Of a stretch of DNA of 64,000 nt, positions 44,736-52,857 are shown piece after piece. The notes below the pieces were generated by a model. The model did not search any database. It had not been told where the DNA came from and saw nothing but the letters and a program-made list of their open reading frames with translations. Positions within the stretch are counted from its first letter, which is position 1. Each line of letters opens with the position of its first letter. Position numbers and translations under genes: made by a program. The DNA is taken from positions 1,302,001 to 1,366,000 of the forward strand of contig OZ244151.1 in NCBI GenBank assembly GCA_965216195.1. Reading direction: 5' to 3'. The DNA comes from Aridibacter sp965216195. GTDB taxonomy: Bacteria; Acidobacteriota; Blastocatellia; Pyrinomonadales; Pyrinomonadaceae.

Positions 44736-45761
44736 ATGAACAAGATTGTTTTTACAAACGGGTGCTTCGATATTCTACACTCAGGACACGTGGAACTCCT
44801 GGAAAAAGCCAGGAAGATGGGCGATAAGCTCATCGTCGGAATTAATAGCGATGAATCCGTAAGGAGCATTAAAGGCAAAGACCGGCCCGTAAACTCGGAA
44901 AAAGAGCGCGCCGAGGTGCTACGTGGGCTTAGGTCGGTAGATGATGTAAGAATTTTCACGGAATTGACGCCTGATCAATTGATCAAGGAGTTAAAACCGG
45001 ATGTGCTTGTAAAGGGCGGTGACTGGGACGAGTCGGAGATCGTCGGGGCCGAATTTGTAAAGAATAACGGCGGGGAAGTCTTCACGATCCCTCTAAAAGA
45101 AGGACTTTCTACAACTCGGGTTATTGAAAGCCTGAAACCAAACGGTGTAAACGACCGCAACGCCCCTGATGACGGGGATTCTTCGAGCAGTTTTATTGAG
45201 AAAGCTCTTTCAGAACACTTCGAGGTTTTTGAGAAACTCAGCGCCGGGAATCAGAATGACATCAGATCGGGCGCTAAACTGCTTCTCGAAGCTCTCGATA
45301 ACGGCAAGAAAGTTTTGATTTGCGGAAATGGCGGGAGCGCTGCGGATTCGCAACATTTTGCAGCGGAACTCGTCGGGCGATACGAAAAAGAGCGAAAGCC
45401 ACTCGCGGCGATAGCGCTTACGACTGACACCTCGCTTCTGACAGCACTTTCTAACGATTATTCCTTTGAACGCGTGTTTGAAAGACAGGTACTTGGCCTG
45501 GCAAACGAAGGGGATGTACTGGTAGCAATTAGCACCAGCGGAGAATCTCCAAACGTTGTAAAAGGGATTATGGCGGCGCGAAATAGTGGTTGTAAAGTTG
45601 TCGGTTTGACTTCCGAAATGGGGCGGAAGATGGCTGCACTTTGTGATGCATGTGTTTCGGTTCCGACTAGGAGAACTTCCCGGATTCAGGAGGCGCACCT
45701 CGCGATTATCCACATCTGGTGTGAGTTTATTGATCGCGGGAGTGTTAGCGCAGATTCTTAA
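44736..45761 (+). CDS. rfaE2-gmhA: Fused heptose-1-phosphate adenylyltransferase (RfaE2) and sedoheptulose-7-phosphate isomerase (GmhA)
   Basis: A 341-residue fusion. Residues 1-132 are a cytidylyltransferase-fold domain with FTNGCFDILHSGH (the HxGH site) and VKGGDW, as in the RfaE/HldE C-terminal domain. A short linker rich in Asp and Ser follows. Residues 155-335 are a SIS domain of the GmhA type (VLICGNGGSAADSQHFAAEL; ISTSGESPN; EAHLAIIHIWCEFID). Together they would catalyse the first and the last nucleotide step of ADP-heptose synthesis for LPS. The stop shares a base with the start of rfaE1. Confidence 0.88.
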   Translation: MNKIVFTNGCFDILHSGHVELLEKARKMGDKLIVGINSDESVRSIKGKDRPVNSEKERAEVLRGLRSVDDVRIFTELTPDQLIKELKPDVLVKGGDWDESEIVGAEFVKNNGGEVFTIPLKEGLSTTRVIESLKPNGVNDRNAPDDGDSSSSFIEKALSEHFEVFEKLSAGNQNDIRSGAKLLLEALDNGKKVLICGNGGSAADSQHFAAELVGRYEKERKPLAAIALTTDTSLLTALSNDYSFERVFERQVLGLANEGDVLVAISTSGESPNVVKGIMAARNSGCKVVGLTSEMGRKMAALCDACVSVPTRRTSRIQEAHLAIIHIWCEFIDRGSVSADS

Positions 45762-46705
45762 TGAGTGTAAATTTTGCAAAATTTAATGATCTGAAAGTAC
45801 TCGTTTTTGGCGACGTGATGCTTGATCAGTATATGTGGGGAACAGTGGATCGGATTTCGCCAGAAGCACCGGTACCGGTCGTTGCGCTGGCGGAAAAGAC
45901 GGTTGTCGCGGGCGGCGCAGCAAATGTTGCTGCAAATGTAGCGGGCCTTGGCGCGACACCCTTGCTCTTCGGGGTGATCGGAAAAGATGAGGAGGCCAAG
46001 ATTTTGTCTGAAACTCTAAGGGAGACCGGTGTTTCAGATGAATTTCTTACACCTAGTGAAAACAGGCCGACGAGCACAAAAATCCGTGTGGTGGCCAATC
46101 ATCAGCAGGTTGTCAGGGTTGATCGGGAAGAATCAGATGACCTGGAGGAGTCGCTCGAAGACGAAGTTTGGAAGGCCTTGTCAGGATCACTCGATACCGT
46201 TGATATTGTCGTGGTCTCTGATTATGCAAAAGGTGCGGTTACAAAAGGGATTGTAACCAAGCTCATTAGGACAGCAAAAGAGGTCGGTAAGCGTGTTTTG
46301 GTCGACCCAAAGGGCAAAAATTATGAGAAGTATCGTGGGGCATATGTTTTGACGCCCAACAAAAAGGAAGCTTATGCGGCAGATGGGATTGATGATTCGG
46401 AGGATGTTGAAAAAGCCGGATTGGATTTGCTGCAAAGATTTGATCTCGAAAACCTTGTTATAACCCGCGGCGAAGAGGGAATGTCTCTTTTTTCCCGCGG
46501 CGAGGAACCATCCGACATCGTGGCAGAGGCTAGAAAGGTTTTTGATGTGACAGGCGCTGGTGACACTGTGATTGCAACGATTGGTGTTGCGCTAGGGGCG
46601 GGATCCTCGTTTGTTGAAGCTTGTAAGCTTGCGAATACCGCAGGTGGTATCGTTGTAGAGAGGGTCGGGACCACTCCGATCATGACAAATGATCTTACTA
46701 AATGA
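45761..46705 (+). CDS. rfaE1: D-glycero-beta-D-manno-heptose-7-phosphate kinase (RfaE domain I)
   Basis: A 314-residue PfkB-family sugar kinase. Start motif VLVFGDVMLDQYMWGTVDRI, then ISPEAPVPV and GGAANVAANV are RfaE1-specific. The C-terminal catalytic motif is FDVTGAGDTVIA (with the catalytic Asp). It adds the 1-phosphate to heptose-7-phosphate. It stands alone rather than fused to RfaE2, which here is joined to GmhA. The phosphatase GmhB and epimerase HldD are not in the window. Confidence 0.92.
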   Translation: MSVNFAKFNDLKVLVFGDVMLDQYMWGTVDRISPEAPVPVVALAEKTVVAGGAANVAANVAGLGATPLLFGVIGKDEEAKILSETLRETGVSDEFLTPSENRPTSTKIRVVANHQQVVRVDREESDDLEESLEDEVWKALSGSLDTVDIVVVSDYAKGAVTKGIVTKLIRTAKEVGKRVLVDPKGKNYEKYRGAYVLTPNKKEAYAADGIDDSEDVEKAGLDLLQRFDLENLVITRGEEGMSLFSRGEEPSDIVAEARKVFDVTGAGDTVIATIGVALGAGSSFVEACKLANTAGGIVVERVGTTPIMTNDLTK

Positions 46706-46736
46706 GTTTTAGAAAGCTGCGGTAGTTTTTCTTTCA

Positions 46737-47552
46737 ATGACTTTAAATCCAGTAAAACTTGAGTCGTTTGGCGTTAATATCGGCGTCGAAGTTGCTGAAG
46801 ATCGGCAGCGAGAAATCCTGCTCGAACGATTAAACTCAGTATTGGAGGTCGGTTTCCGGATTTTGCGGGATGGCGAGGCGATTGACCACAATTTTTTTAT
46901 AAAGCCAACAAAGAAAGGTAAGTTTGATCTGTTTAAATCCGATGAAACGATCATTTCAAATTCCGATGAGGAAGTGATTTTCGATCGTCTCGATAGTCAG
47001 ATAAGGCTGACCGTCGCCGAGTTTGCTGTCGGGAAGGTTTTTGTCCATTCAGGAGTTGTTGCGATAGACGGAAAGGCGATTATAATTCCGGCAAGCAGTT
47101 TTAAAGGGAAAACCACCCTCGTCGCGGAACTGGTTAAAAACGGAGCGGTTTATTTTTCGGATGAGTACGCAGTTTTGGGCGAAGACGGACTAGTGTATCC
47201 CTTTCCGAAAACGCTTTCGATGCGTAAGCCTGATGGTGGTGGGGTACAAACAGAGATGCCGGTTGAAGCGTTTGGTGGCGAGCAGGGAAAAGATCCCGCA
47301 CAAATTGGAATGGTTTTGGTTACTGAATACAAGAAGAATGCGCGTTGGAAGCCGGAAATATTGTCGCGAGGACAGGGAGTGCTTGAAATAATTTCCCATA
47401 CGGTGCCAATTAGGAATAACCCCGCGTTTGCTTTAACGGTCTTAAATAAAGTGGTTGAAGATGCGATTGTTGTAAAAACCAAGCGAGGTGCAGTTGAAAG
47501 AGCTGCGAAGTTTGTAATCGACTATTTTGAAAAAAATGTTATAAAACCTTAG
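46737..47552 (+). CDS. HPr kinase-like P-loop protein
   Basis: A 271-residue protein with a nucleotide-binding loop PASSFKGKTTL (residues 118-128) and the later pattern YFSDEYAVL (a Walker-B-like Asp) and PFPKTLSMR. This is the HprK-like core found next to nucleotidyltransferases in capsule and RiPP gene sets, and the N-terminal 100 residues are a separate domain. Relatives in lasso-peptide clusters phosphorylate the peptide. The gene follows rfaE1 by 31 bases and its last base is shared with the next GTG start, so it forms a pair with it. The substrate is unknown; there is no HPr gene here. Confidence 0.75.
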   Translation: MTLNPVKLESFGVNIGVEVAEDRQREILLERLNSVLEVGFRILRDGEAIDHNFFIKPTKKGKFDLFKSDETIISNSDEEVIFDRLDSQIRLTVAEFAVGKVFVHSGVVAIDGKAIIIPASSFKGKTTLVAELVKNGAVYFSDEYAVLGEDGLVYPFPKTLSMRKPDGGGVQTEMPVEAFGGEQGKDPAQIGMVLVTEYKKNARWKPEILSRGQGVLEIISHTVPIRNNPAFALTVLNKVVEDAIVVKTKRGAVERAAKFVIDYFEKNVIKP

Positions 47553-48421
47553 TGGCTTTATCGGAAAACGACGAAAAGTGGAAAGTCTTACAGGTTAAGC
47601 TCCAAGAGCACAACGCCTGTAAGGCTTTTCGGGCGTTTTGGGGCGCCGGTTTTGAACCAATTCTGATTAAGGGGTACGCTGCTGCGCGGAATTACCCAAA
47701 CGGTGTCGGGCGGGCTTCCGTTGATGTTGATTTGTGTTTTGCTCCGGAGGAATTTGATCCGGCAAAGGAATTCGTAGCGGCAAATCCTGTTAAGGGAGTT
47801 TTGATAGATTTTCACGAAGGGTTTCGTCATCTGGATTCTCTTTCGTGGGAAGCGCTTTTTTCCCGTTCTGAAATAATAGATTTGGAGGAAGGTAAAATTC
47901 GTGTCCTATCCGCTGAAGATCATTTGCGGGTTTTGTGCACCCATTGGCTAACGGATGGAGGGGAAAATCAGGAGCGTCTTTGGGATATTTACTATTCTGT
48001 CGAAAATCGCGGTGAAGCTTTTGATTGGGATAAATGTATTAACGTTGTAAGTGAAAACCGACAAGATTGGGTTATCTATACAATTGGTTTAGCGCATCAT
48101 TTTTTAGACCTCGATATTTCCGGACTGCCGTTTGAGGACAAAGCGAAGAAAGTGCCAAGCTGGCTCAAGTATGAGGTGAAAAAACATTGGGATATCGGTG
48201 TACCGATCGCTCCACTCAATACGACTTTCAACGATCGGGAGCAGTTTTGGAAACAACTCAAAAAGCGTTTCCCGCCAAACCCAATTTTCTCGACAATTTC
48301 AATGGAAGGGAAGTTGGACGCGAAAACTCGCCTGCATTATCAGGTCGGTAATTTCTTTCAAAGGTTTCTTCCGACCTGGAAAACGCATTTCAAGAACTAT
48401 TTTCGAACGCGAAAAAGATGA
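47552..48421 (+). CDS. Nucleotidyltransferase family protein (NTP_transf_5-like)
   Basis: A 289-residue protein. The early part, ILIKGYAAARNYPNG followed by RASVDVDLCFAPEEF, matches the nucleotidyltransferase-like fold of the NTP_transf_5 group, with the DxD metal pair. LSAEDHLRVLCTHWLTDGG is also typical. This group often pairs with HprK-like kinases. The GTG start overlaps the kinase stop by one base, and the 3' end overlaps the tsaB start (ATGA). Role unknown. Confidence 0.75.
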   Translation: MALSENDEKWKVLQVKLQEHNACKAFRAFWGAGFEPILIKGYAAARNYPNGVGRASVDVDLCFAPEEFDPAKEFVAANPVKGVLIDFHEGFRHLDSLSWEALFSRSEIIDLEEGKIRVLSAEDHLRVLCTHWLTDGGENQERLWDIYYSVENRGEAFDWDKCINVVSENRQDWVIYTIGLAHHFLDLDISGLPFEDKAKKVPSWLKYEVKKHWDIGVPIAPLNTTFNDREQFWKQLKKRFPPNPIFSTISMEGKLDAKTRLHYQVGNFFQRFLPTWKTHFKNYFRTRKR

Positions 48422-49080
48422 CCAAAACCCCGAAAACAATACTTGCGATCGACGCCGTGATTGGGAGTGGCAGCGTTTCTTTACGGCAAGACGGAAAAGA
48501 ATTGGCTTTTAAATTCGGAAACTCGCAAACTCCGCTTTCTGAGAATCTTTTGTCACTCGTCGAGGCTTTGCTTCACGAGACCGATATCGAAAAAAACTCC
48601 ATAGACACTGTTGCTACGACGATTGGTCCAGGAAGTTACACAGGAATTCGGGTCGGCGTTTCCACCGCGTTGGGGTTGAAGGCGTCACTCGGTTGTGAAA
48701 TCGCAGGGGTTCCGACCTTGAGGGTGTTTGCGGAAGCTCCAATAGACGCAGACAAAGACATTGTTGCGGCTACATACGCCGGAGGAACTGACCTTATATA
48801 TCAGAGATTCACTTTTCTTGACGGAAAGGTAGAGGAGTTTGGGACGCCAGAGATTGGTGGCGTAGAGATCATAAGTACTTTTGGTGATTCCGAGCTATTT
48901 ATAGACCAAGGGACAATAGACAAGTTGGATTTATCTTCGCTTGGCGAGCAGTTCAGCGCTGTTGATGAGAACATAGCCGGTTTGGTCGGAAGCGTAGTTT
49001 CGAAATTCGGGCAGAAGGACTTTTCGAAGGCTATCGAGCCGATTTATGGACGCGAGTTTGGTGCGAACAAAACGAGATAA
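48418..49080 (+). CDS. tsaB: tRNA threonylcarbamoyladenosine biosynthesis protein TsaB
   Basis: A 220-residue ASKHA-fold protein. The opening ILAIDAVIGSGSVSL and the family motif TIGPGSYTGIRVGVSTALGL are clear. TsaB is the scaffold partner of TsaD/TsaE for the t6A37 modification of tRNAs. It is followed by rimI, the usual neighbour. The first motif (normally DTS) reads DAV here, a mild variation. Confidence 0.9.
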   Translation: MTKTPKTILAIDAVIGSGSVSLRQDGKELAFKFGNSQTPLSENLLSLVEALLHETDIEKNSIDTVATTIGPGSYTGIRVGVSTALGLKASLGCEIAGVPTLRVFAEAPIDADKDIVAATYAGGTDLIYQRFTFLDGKVEEFGTPEIGGVEIISTFGDSELFIDQGTIDKLDLSSLGEQFSAVDENIAGLVGSVVSKFGQKDFSKAIEPIYGREFGANKTR

Positions 49081-49549
49081 GGAGTTTACGGTAAGCAAAA
49101 TGGCTCGAGCCGATATCGCGGAGATAAAAGAAATCGAACGCGAATCTGGGCTGGAATGTTGGAGTACGGAACATTATCAGGGCGAGATTCTGCACAAAAA
49201 CTCGGTTTGTTTGGTTGCCCGTGATAATAAGACAGCGAGTGCCGTTGGGTTTTTAGTCGCTCGCGCGATCAAAGATAAAGGCGAAAACGGAAGTTTCGCG
49301 GAAATTTATAACATCGCCGTCTGTGAGGATTTCCGACGACGGAATTTGGGAACCTATATGTTTTCTAGGTTTGCAAAGACTCTAAAAAAGCGGCAAATTG
49401 ATTCGGTTTGGCTCGAGGTAAGAGAGTCGAATTTTGCCGCGCGGGCGTTCTATGAATCAAAGGGATTTGAGGTTGCACAAGTACGAAAGAACTTTTACGC
49501 CAATCCTCGTGAAAATGCGCTTCTAATGAGACTTTATTTAAAGCGTTGA
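49046..49549 (+). CDS. rimI: Ribosomal protein S18 alanine N-acetyltransferase-like (GNAT)
   Basis: A 167-residue GNAT acetyltransferase. The fold begins at FTVSKMARADIAEIKEIERE, the acetyl-CoA loop is CEDFRRRNLGTYMFSRF, and LEVRESNFAARAFYESKGF is the classical RimI C-terminal motif. RimI acetylates the N-terminus of ribosomal protein S18. The ATG at 49046 overlaps tsaB by 35 bases; a GTG at 49061 in the same frame is a possible start. Confidence 0.88.
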   Translation: MDASLVRTKRDKEFTVSKMARADIAEIKEIERESGLECWSTEHYQGEILHKNSVCLVARDNKTASAVGFLVARAIKDKGENGSFAEIYNIAVCEDFRRRNLGTYMFSRFAKTLKKRQIDSVWLEVRESNFAARAFYESKGFEVAQVRKNFYANPRENALLMRLYLKR

Positions 49550-49670
49550 GACAAAAACTTGCCAAAGATGTTGAATCTAAGTTAAAATTCTCTTACGAAA
49601 ACGTTCTGCAATCACCGAGATTGCACATAAATCGGTCTTTAACACTTAATTAGGAGGGAAATAAGGCACT

Positions 49671-49901
49671 ATGGACATTTCGACAACCGAAACGGTTAAG
49701 GAAGAGCTTTTGAAGGAAAGCCAAACATTCAGGGATTTAATTCATCAACACAAGACATACGAAGAAAGACTTACAGAACTTGCCAATTTAACCTACCCTA
49801 ACGAAGACGAACAACTAGAAGAAGTTACAATCAAAAAGAAGAAGTTAACCATCAAGGATGAAATTTATTCGATGATCAACGATTACGGGAAATCTCATTA
49901 A
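49671..49901 (+). CDS. YdcH/DUF465-like small protein
   Basis: A 76-residue, highly charged helical protein. The pattern ESQTFRDLIHQHKTYEERLTELAN, shortened here, and the final KKKLTIKDEIYSMINDY closely follow the DUF465/YdcH family, whose function is unknown. AGGAGG lies 13 bases before the ATG. A strong bidirectional terminator follows. Confidence 0.85.
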   Translation: MDISTTETVKEELLKESQTFRDLIHQHKTYEERLTELANLTYPNEDEQLEEVTIKKKKLTIKDEIYSMINDYGKSH

Positions 49902-49920
49902 CTTAAGAAATTCTAAAAAG

Positions 49921-49958
49921 AAAAAAGCCGGAGAGTTATTACACGCTCCGGCTTTTTT
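49921..49958. terminator. Bidirectional terminator between YdcH-like gene and ahcY
   Basis: AAAAAAGCCGGAG pairs with CTCCGGCTTTTTT (13 bp) around a 12-base loop. T runs occur on both strands. Confidence 0.85.
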
Positions 49959-49983
49959 CTATATTCAAATTTACCGTAAGACC

Positions 49984-51243
49984 TTAGGTTCCGGTTTCCC
50001 AGCTTCCCATATATTCGATCATTTCCGGTGTTAGGACATCGATATCGATTCCGAGCGCTTTTAGCTTCAAGCCCGCAATCTCCTGATCAACTTCTTCAGG
50101 TAAAACGTGAACTTTGTGCTCAAGTTTTCCTTTGTTTTTGACAAGGTATTCCGCTGATAACGCTTGGTTTGCAAAACTCATATCCATAACGCTTGCAGGA
50201 TGTCCCTCGGCAGCTGCCAGGTTAATCAAGCGACCTTCACCAAGAACGATAATGCTCTTACCGGTTTCCTTATTGATATATTCTTCAACAAACGGTCGGC
50301 GCTTCTTAGGTTCTTCCGAAACCTCACCAAGAGCTTCCAAATTGATCTCAAGATCAAAGTGTCCGCTATTACAAACGATCGCTCCATCTTTCATGTTCTT
50401 GAAGTGATCGCGGTCAATTACGTGGCGGTTTCCCGTAACCGTTACAAAGAAATCGCCAATCGCAGATGCTTTTTCCATCGGTAGAACACGGAATCCGTCC
50501 ATTACTGCTTCAACTGCTTTGATTGGGTCAACTTCAGTAACAATTACATTAGCACCGAGTCCGCGCGCTCGCATTGCAACGCCTTTTCCACACCAGCCGT
50601 ATCCGACAACAACCAAATCTTTACCCGCAAGCAAAACGTTTGTCGCGCGGATTATTCCGTCCAGAGTTGACTGGCCGGTTCCGTAACGATTATCAAAGAA
50701 ATGCTTCGTTTGGGCATCGTTAACAGCCATAGAAGGGAACTTCATGACGCCCGCTTTCTCCATCGCTGTAAGCCGGACAATACCCGTCGTTGTTTCTTCT
50801 GTGGTTCCAATAATTTTATCGGCGTGGTCCTGATACTCCTTTAAAAGCGTGGCCACAACATCAGAGCCGTCATCGATAATAATGTCCGGTTTTGTGTCAA
50901 GCGCAATTCTTACGTGTCGATTATAGGTTTCGTTTGATTCACCTTTGATCGCAAAAACCGGAATATTCCAGTTTTTTACCAGTGAAGCCGCAACATCATC
51001 CTGAGTCGAAAGGGGATTCGAGGCGATCAAAACCGATTCCGCGCCACCAGCTTGTAAAGTTCTCGCTAAATTAGCTGTTTCAGTTGTGATATGAGCGCAC
51101 GCAACGATTTTTACACCATCAAGAGGTTTTTCGGTTTCAAAACGTTCCCGTATAAGTTCTAAAACAGGCATTTCACGATTGGCCCATTCAATTCTTTGTT
51201 TGCCATGTTCGGCAAGATTAATATCTTTAATATCGTACTGCAT
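49984..51243 (-). CDS. ahcY: S-adenosylhomocysteine hydrolase
   Basis: A 419-residue NAD-dependent cytosolic enzyme that splits SAH into homocysteine and adenosine. Signature regions seen: DINLAEHGKQRIEWANREMPVL at the start, ACAHITTETANLARTLQAGG, the NAD site VVVGYGWCGKGVAMRARGLG, SGHFDLEIN and GRLINLAAAEGHPASVMDMS. The ATG at 51243 has AAGGAT seven bases upstream and gives the family's usual N-terminus; an in-frame ATG at 51264 would add seven residues. It lies downstream of metK on the same strand, consistent with the SAM/SAH cycle. Confidence 0.95.
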   Translation of the reverse strand: MQYDIKDINLAEHGKQRIEWANREMPVLELIRERFETEKPLDGVKIVACAHITTETANLARTLQAGGAESVLIASNPLSTQDDVAASLVKNWNIPVFAIKGESNETYNRHVRIALDTKPDIIIDDGSDVVATLLKEYQDHADKIIGTTEETTTGIVRLTAMEKAGVMKFPSMAVNDAQTKHFFDNRYGTGQSTLDGIIRATNVLLAGKDLVVVGYGWCGKGVAMRARGLGANVIVTEVDPIKAVEAVMDGFRVLPMEKASAIGDFFVTVTGNRHVIDRDHFKNMKDGAIVCNSGHFDLEINLEALGEVSEEPKKRRPFVEEYINKETGKSIIVLGEGRLINLAAAEGHPASVMDMSFANQALSAEYLVKNKGKLEHKVHVLPEEVDQEIAGLKLKALGIDIDVLTPEMIEYMGSWETGT

Positions 51244-51300
51244 TACTGATCCTTCTTGTGCCATAATAGTTTATAAATCCTTTCTTATAAATAAAATAAA

Positions 51301-51348
51301 AGATAAAAGCTAAGCTAATACTTAAACATTATCAGTCAGCTTTTATCT
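51301..51348 (-). promoter_or_regulatory. Long inverted repeat between metK and ahcY
   Basis: A perfect 11-base inverted repeat AGATAAAAGCT / AGCTTTTATCT spans a 26-base loop. On the minus strand it comes after metK and is followed by a T-rich, though broken, tract. It may be an attenuator or terminator that sets ahcY expression relative to metK. No SAM- or SAH-riboswitch signature was seen. Confidence 0.5.
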
Positions 51349-51357
51349 GATTGTCTT

Positions 51358-52518
51358 TTACGCTCCGGAAGCGGCTTCATTAGTTGCTGAGCACTTCAAC
51401 GCCTCTGCTTTATCAGTTTTTTCCCAGGAAAACTCATCGCGTCCAAAATGACCGTAGGCAGCCGTCCTCCTATAGATCGGACGCCGTAAATCGAGCGTTT
51501 CGATGATCGATTTTGGTGTTAATTCAAAATTTTCGCGTACAATTTCCGAAAGCCTTTCGTCATCAACCTGTCCTGTTCCGTGCGAATCGACAAGAACCGA
51601 AACCGGTTCAGCTACGCCAATAGCGTACGCCAATTGAACTGTACACTTATCGGCTAATTCCGAAGCGACGATGTTTTTTGCGATATAGCGCGCCATATAA
51701 GCTGCAGAGCGATCAACTTTTGTCGGATCTTTACCAGAAAAAGCGCCACCTCCATGGGGAGCGTAACCGCCATATGTGTCAACAATGATCTTTCGACCCG
51801 TTAAACCGGCGTCTCCCATCGGTCCGCCAACCACGAAACGACCCGTTGGGTTGATGTGATACTTCGTGTTTTCATCTAGCAAGTCGGCCGGAATTACGGG
51901 TTTAATCACCTTATCCATTACCTCCGAGCGAATCTGCTCATTAGAAACGTCGTCTGCGTGTTGAGAGGAAATCACTACAGCCTCTACACGAGCGGGTTTG
52001 CCATTCCGGTATTCAATCGAAACTTGGGACTTTCCATCGGGTCTTAGGTAACTCATCTCGCCGTTTTTCCGAACTTCCGTAAGCTTTTTGGTTAAATCGT
52101 GAGCCATCTGTATCGGCATCGGCATGAGCTCAGGGGTTTCGTTACAGGCATAGCCAAACATCAATCCCTGATCACCGGCGCCTCCTGTGTCAACCCCTTG
52201 CGCAATGTCGGGTGATTGAGTACCAAGTGCGTTCAAAACGCTCATTGTGTTGCAGTCATAGCCAAAATTCGCGTCGTTATAACCGATCTCGTTGATCGTG
52301 TCGCGAATAATCTCCTGATAATTGATTACTCCGGAGCTTGTGATTTCACCTGCAACCACAGCCAAACCGGTTGTCACCAGGGTTTCACAGGCTACTCGAC
52401 TCGTAGGGTCCTGATCCAAAAGCGCGTCTAAAATCGCGTCAGATACCTGATCGGATATCTTGTCGGGATGTCCTTCCGTAACGGATTCGGAAGTAAATAA
52501 AAAGTTTTCGTTACTCAA
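51358..52518 (-). CDS. metK: S-adenosylmethionine synthetase
   Basis: A 386-residue enzyme that makes SAM from methionine and ATP. The opening FTSESVTEGHPDKISDQVSD is diagnostic. Other signatures are GAGDQGLMFGYA, FVVGGPMGDAGLTGRKIIVD, the glycine-rich GGGAFSGKDPTKVDRS, and AYGHFGRDEFSWEKTDKA at the end. An AAGGAG site lies upstream of the ATG. The promoter is in the shared upstream region with aspA, which is transcribed the other way. Confidence 0.97.
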   Translation of the reverse strand: MSNENFLFTSESVTEGHPDKISDQVSDAILDALLDQDPTSRVACETLVTTGLAVVAGEITSSGVINYQEIIRDTINEIGYNDANFGYDCNTMSVLNALGTQSPDIAQGVDTGGAGDQGLMFGYACNETPELMPMPIQMAHDLTKKLTEVRKNGEMSYLRPDGKSQVSIEYRNGKPARVEAVVISSQHADDVSNEQIRSEVMDKVIKPVIPADLLDENTKYHINPTGRFVVGGPMGDAGLTGRKIIVDTYGGYAPHGGGAFSGKDPTKVDRSAAYMARYIAKNIVASELADKCTVQLAYAIGVAEPVSVLVDSHGTGQVDDERLSEIVRENFELTPKSIIETLDLRRPIYRRTAAYGHFGRDEFSWEKTDKAEALKCSATNEAASGA

Positions 52519-52579
52519 TGTTCAATACTCCTTAATTTAGTAGCAGAGATTACAATAATGTCCTTTTAACAAAAGGGAA

Positions 52580-52608
52580 ATCTTATAAGTTATTGTATAA
52601 AGTGTCAA
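52580..52608 (-). promoter_or_regulatory. metK promoter (-35/-10)
   Basis: On the minus strand TTGACA (52603-52608) is followed after 17 bases by TAAGAT (52580-52585). It lies about 62 bases before the metK ATG. A small hairpin, CCTTTT-AAC-AAAAGG (52562-52576), falls just downstream in the leader. Confidence 0.6.
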
Positions 52609-52720
52609 TGCAAGTTTGGTTCTAATAAGACGTATTTTGCCCAATAGAGAAATACACCCGTTGCGTCCGATAATAAAGATTATGTATCGAGAGTATTAAG
52701 GACACGCAGCTTCTTGAGTC

Positions 52721-52857
52721 AGCGAGCCCGAGTCGCTACTGCCTTATAAGGAGATTGCCCGAACTAAAACATTGGGCATGATCCAACCTCATGTTAAACC
52801 TCCCGGCAATCTTTTGATAAACTTCTCGAAACATATTCTGAATATCGATGGAGGTTT
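52721..52857 (+). promoter_or_regulatory. Structured leader of aspA with an anti-Shine-Dalgarno element
   Basis: Several complementary stretches lie here: AGCGA/TCGCT (52721-52737), AGATTGCC/GGCAATCT (52752-52759 with 52805-52812, followed by four T), TGCCC/GGGCA (52756-52760 with 52774-52778) and CATGA/TCATG (52777-52793). The second and third cannot form at once because they share TGCC. AAACCTCC (52796-52803) is an exact complement of GGAGGTTT (52850-52857), the ribosome-binding site touching the aspA ATG. This layout fits a switch that hides or frees the ribosome site. A 27-codon reading frame, 52778-52861, overlaps the aspA start (ATGA). Candidate riboswitch or leader-peptide control; ligand unknown. 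Confidence 0.5.

Noticed and set aside
46737..48421. Lasso-peptide gene cluster
   Set aside because: The kinase and nucleotidyltransferase types fit, but there is no lasso cyclase (asparagine synthetase-like), transglutaminase-like protease or precursor next to them.
52691..52857. 6S RNA or SAM riboswitch in the metK-aspA gap
   Set aside because: No long interrupted duplex with a central bubble, and no SAM-I/SAM-II/SAH core sequence could be read on either strand.
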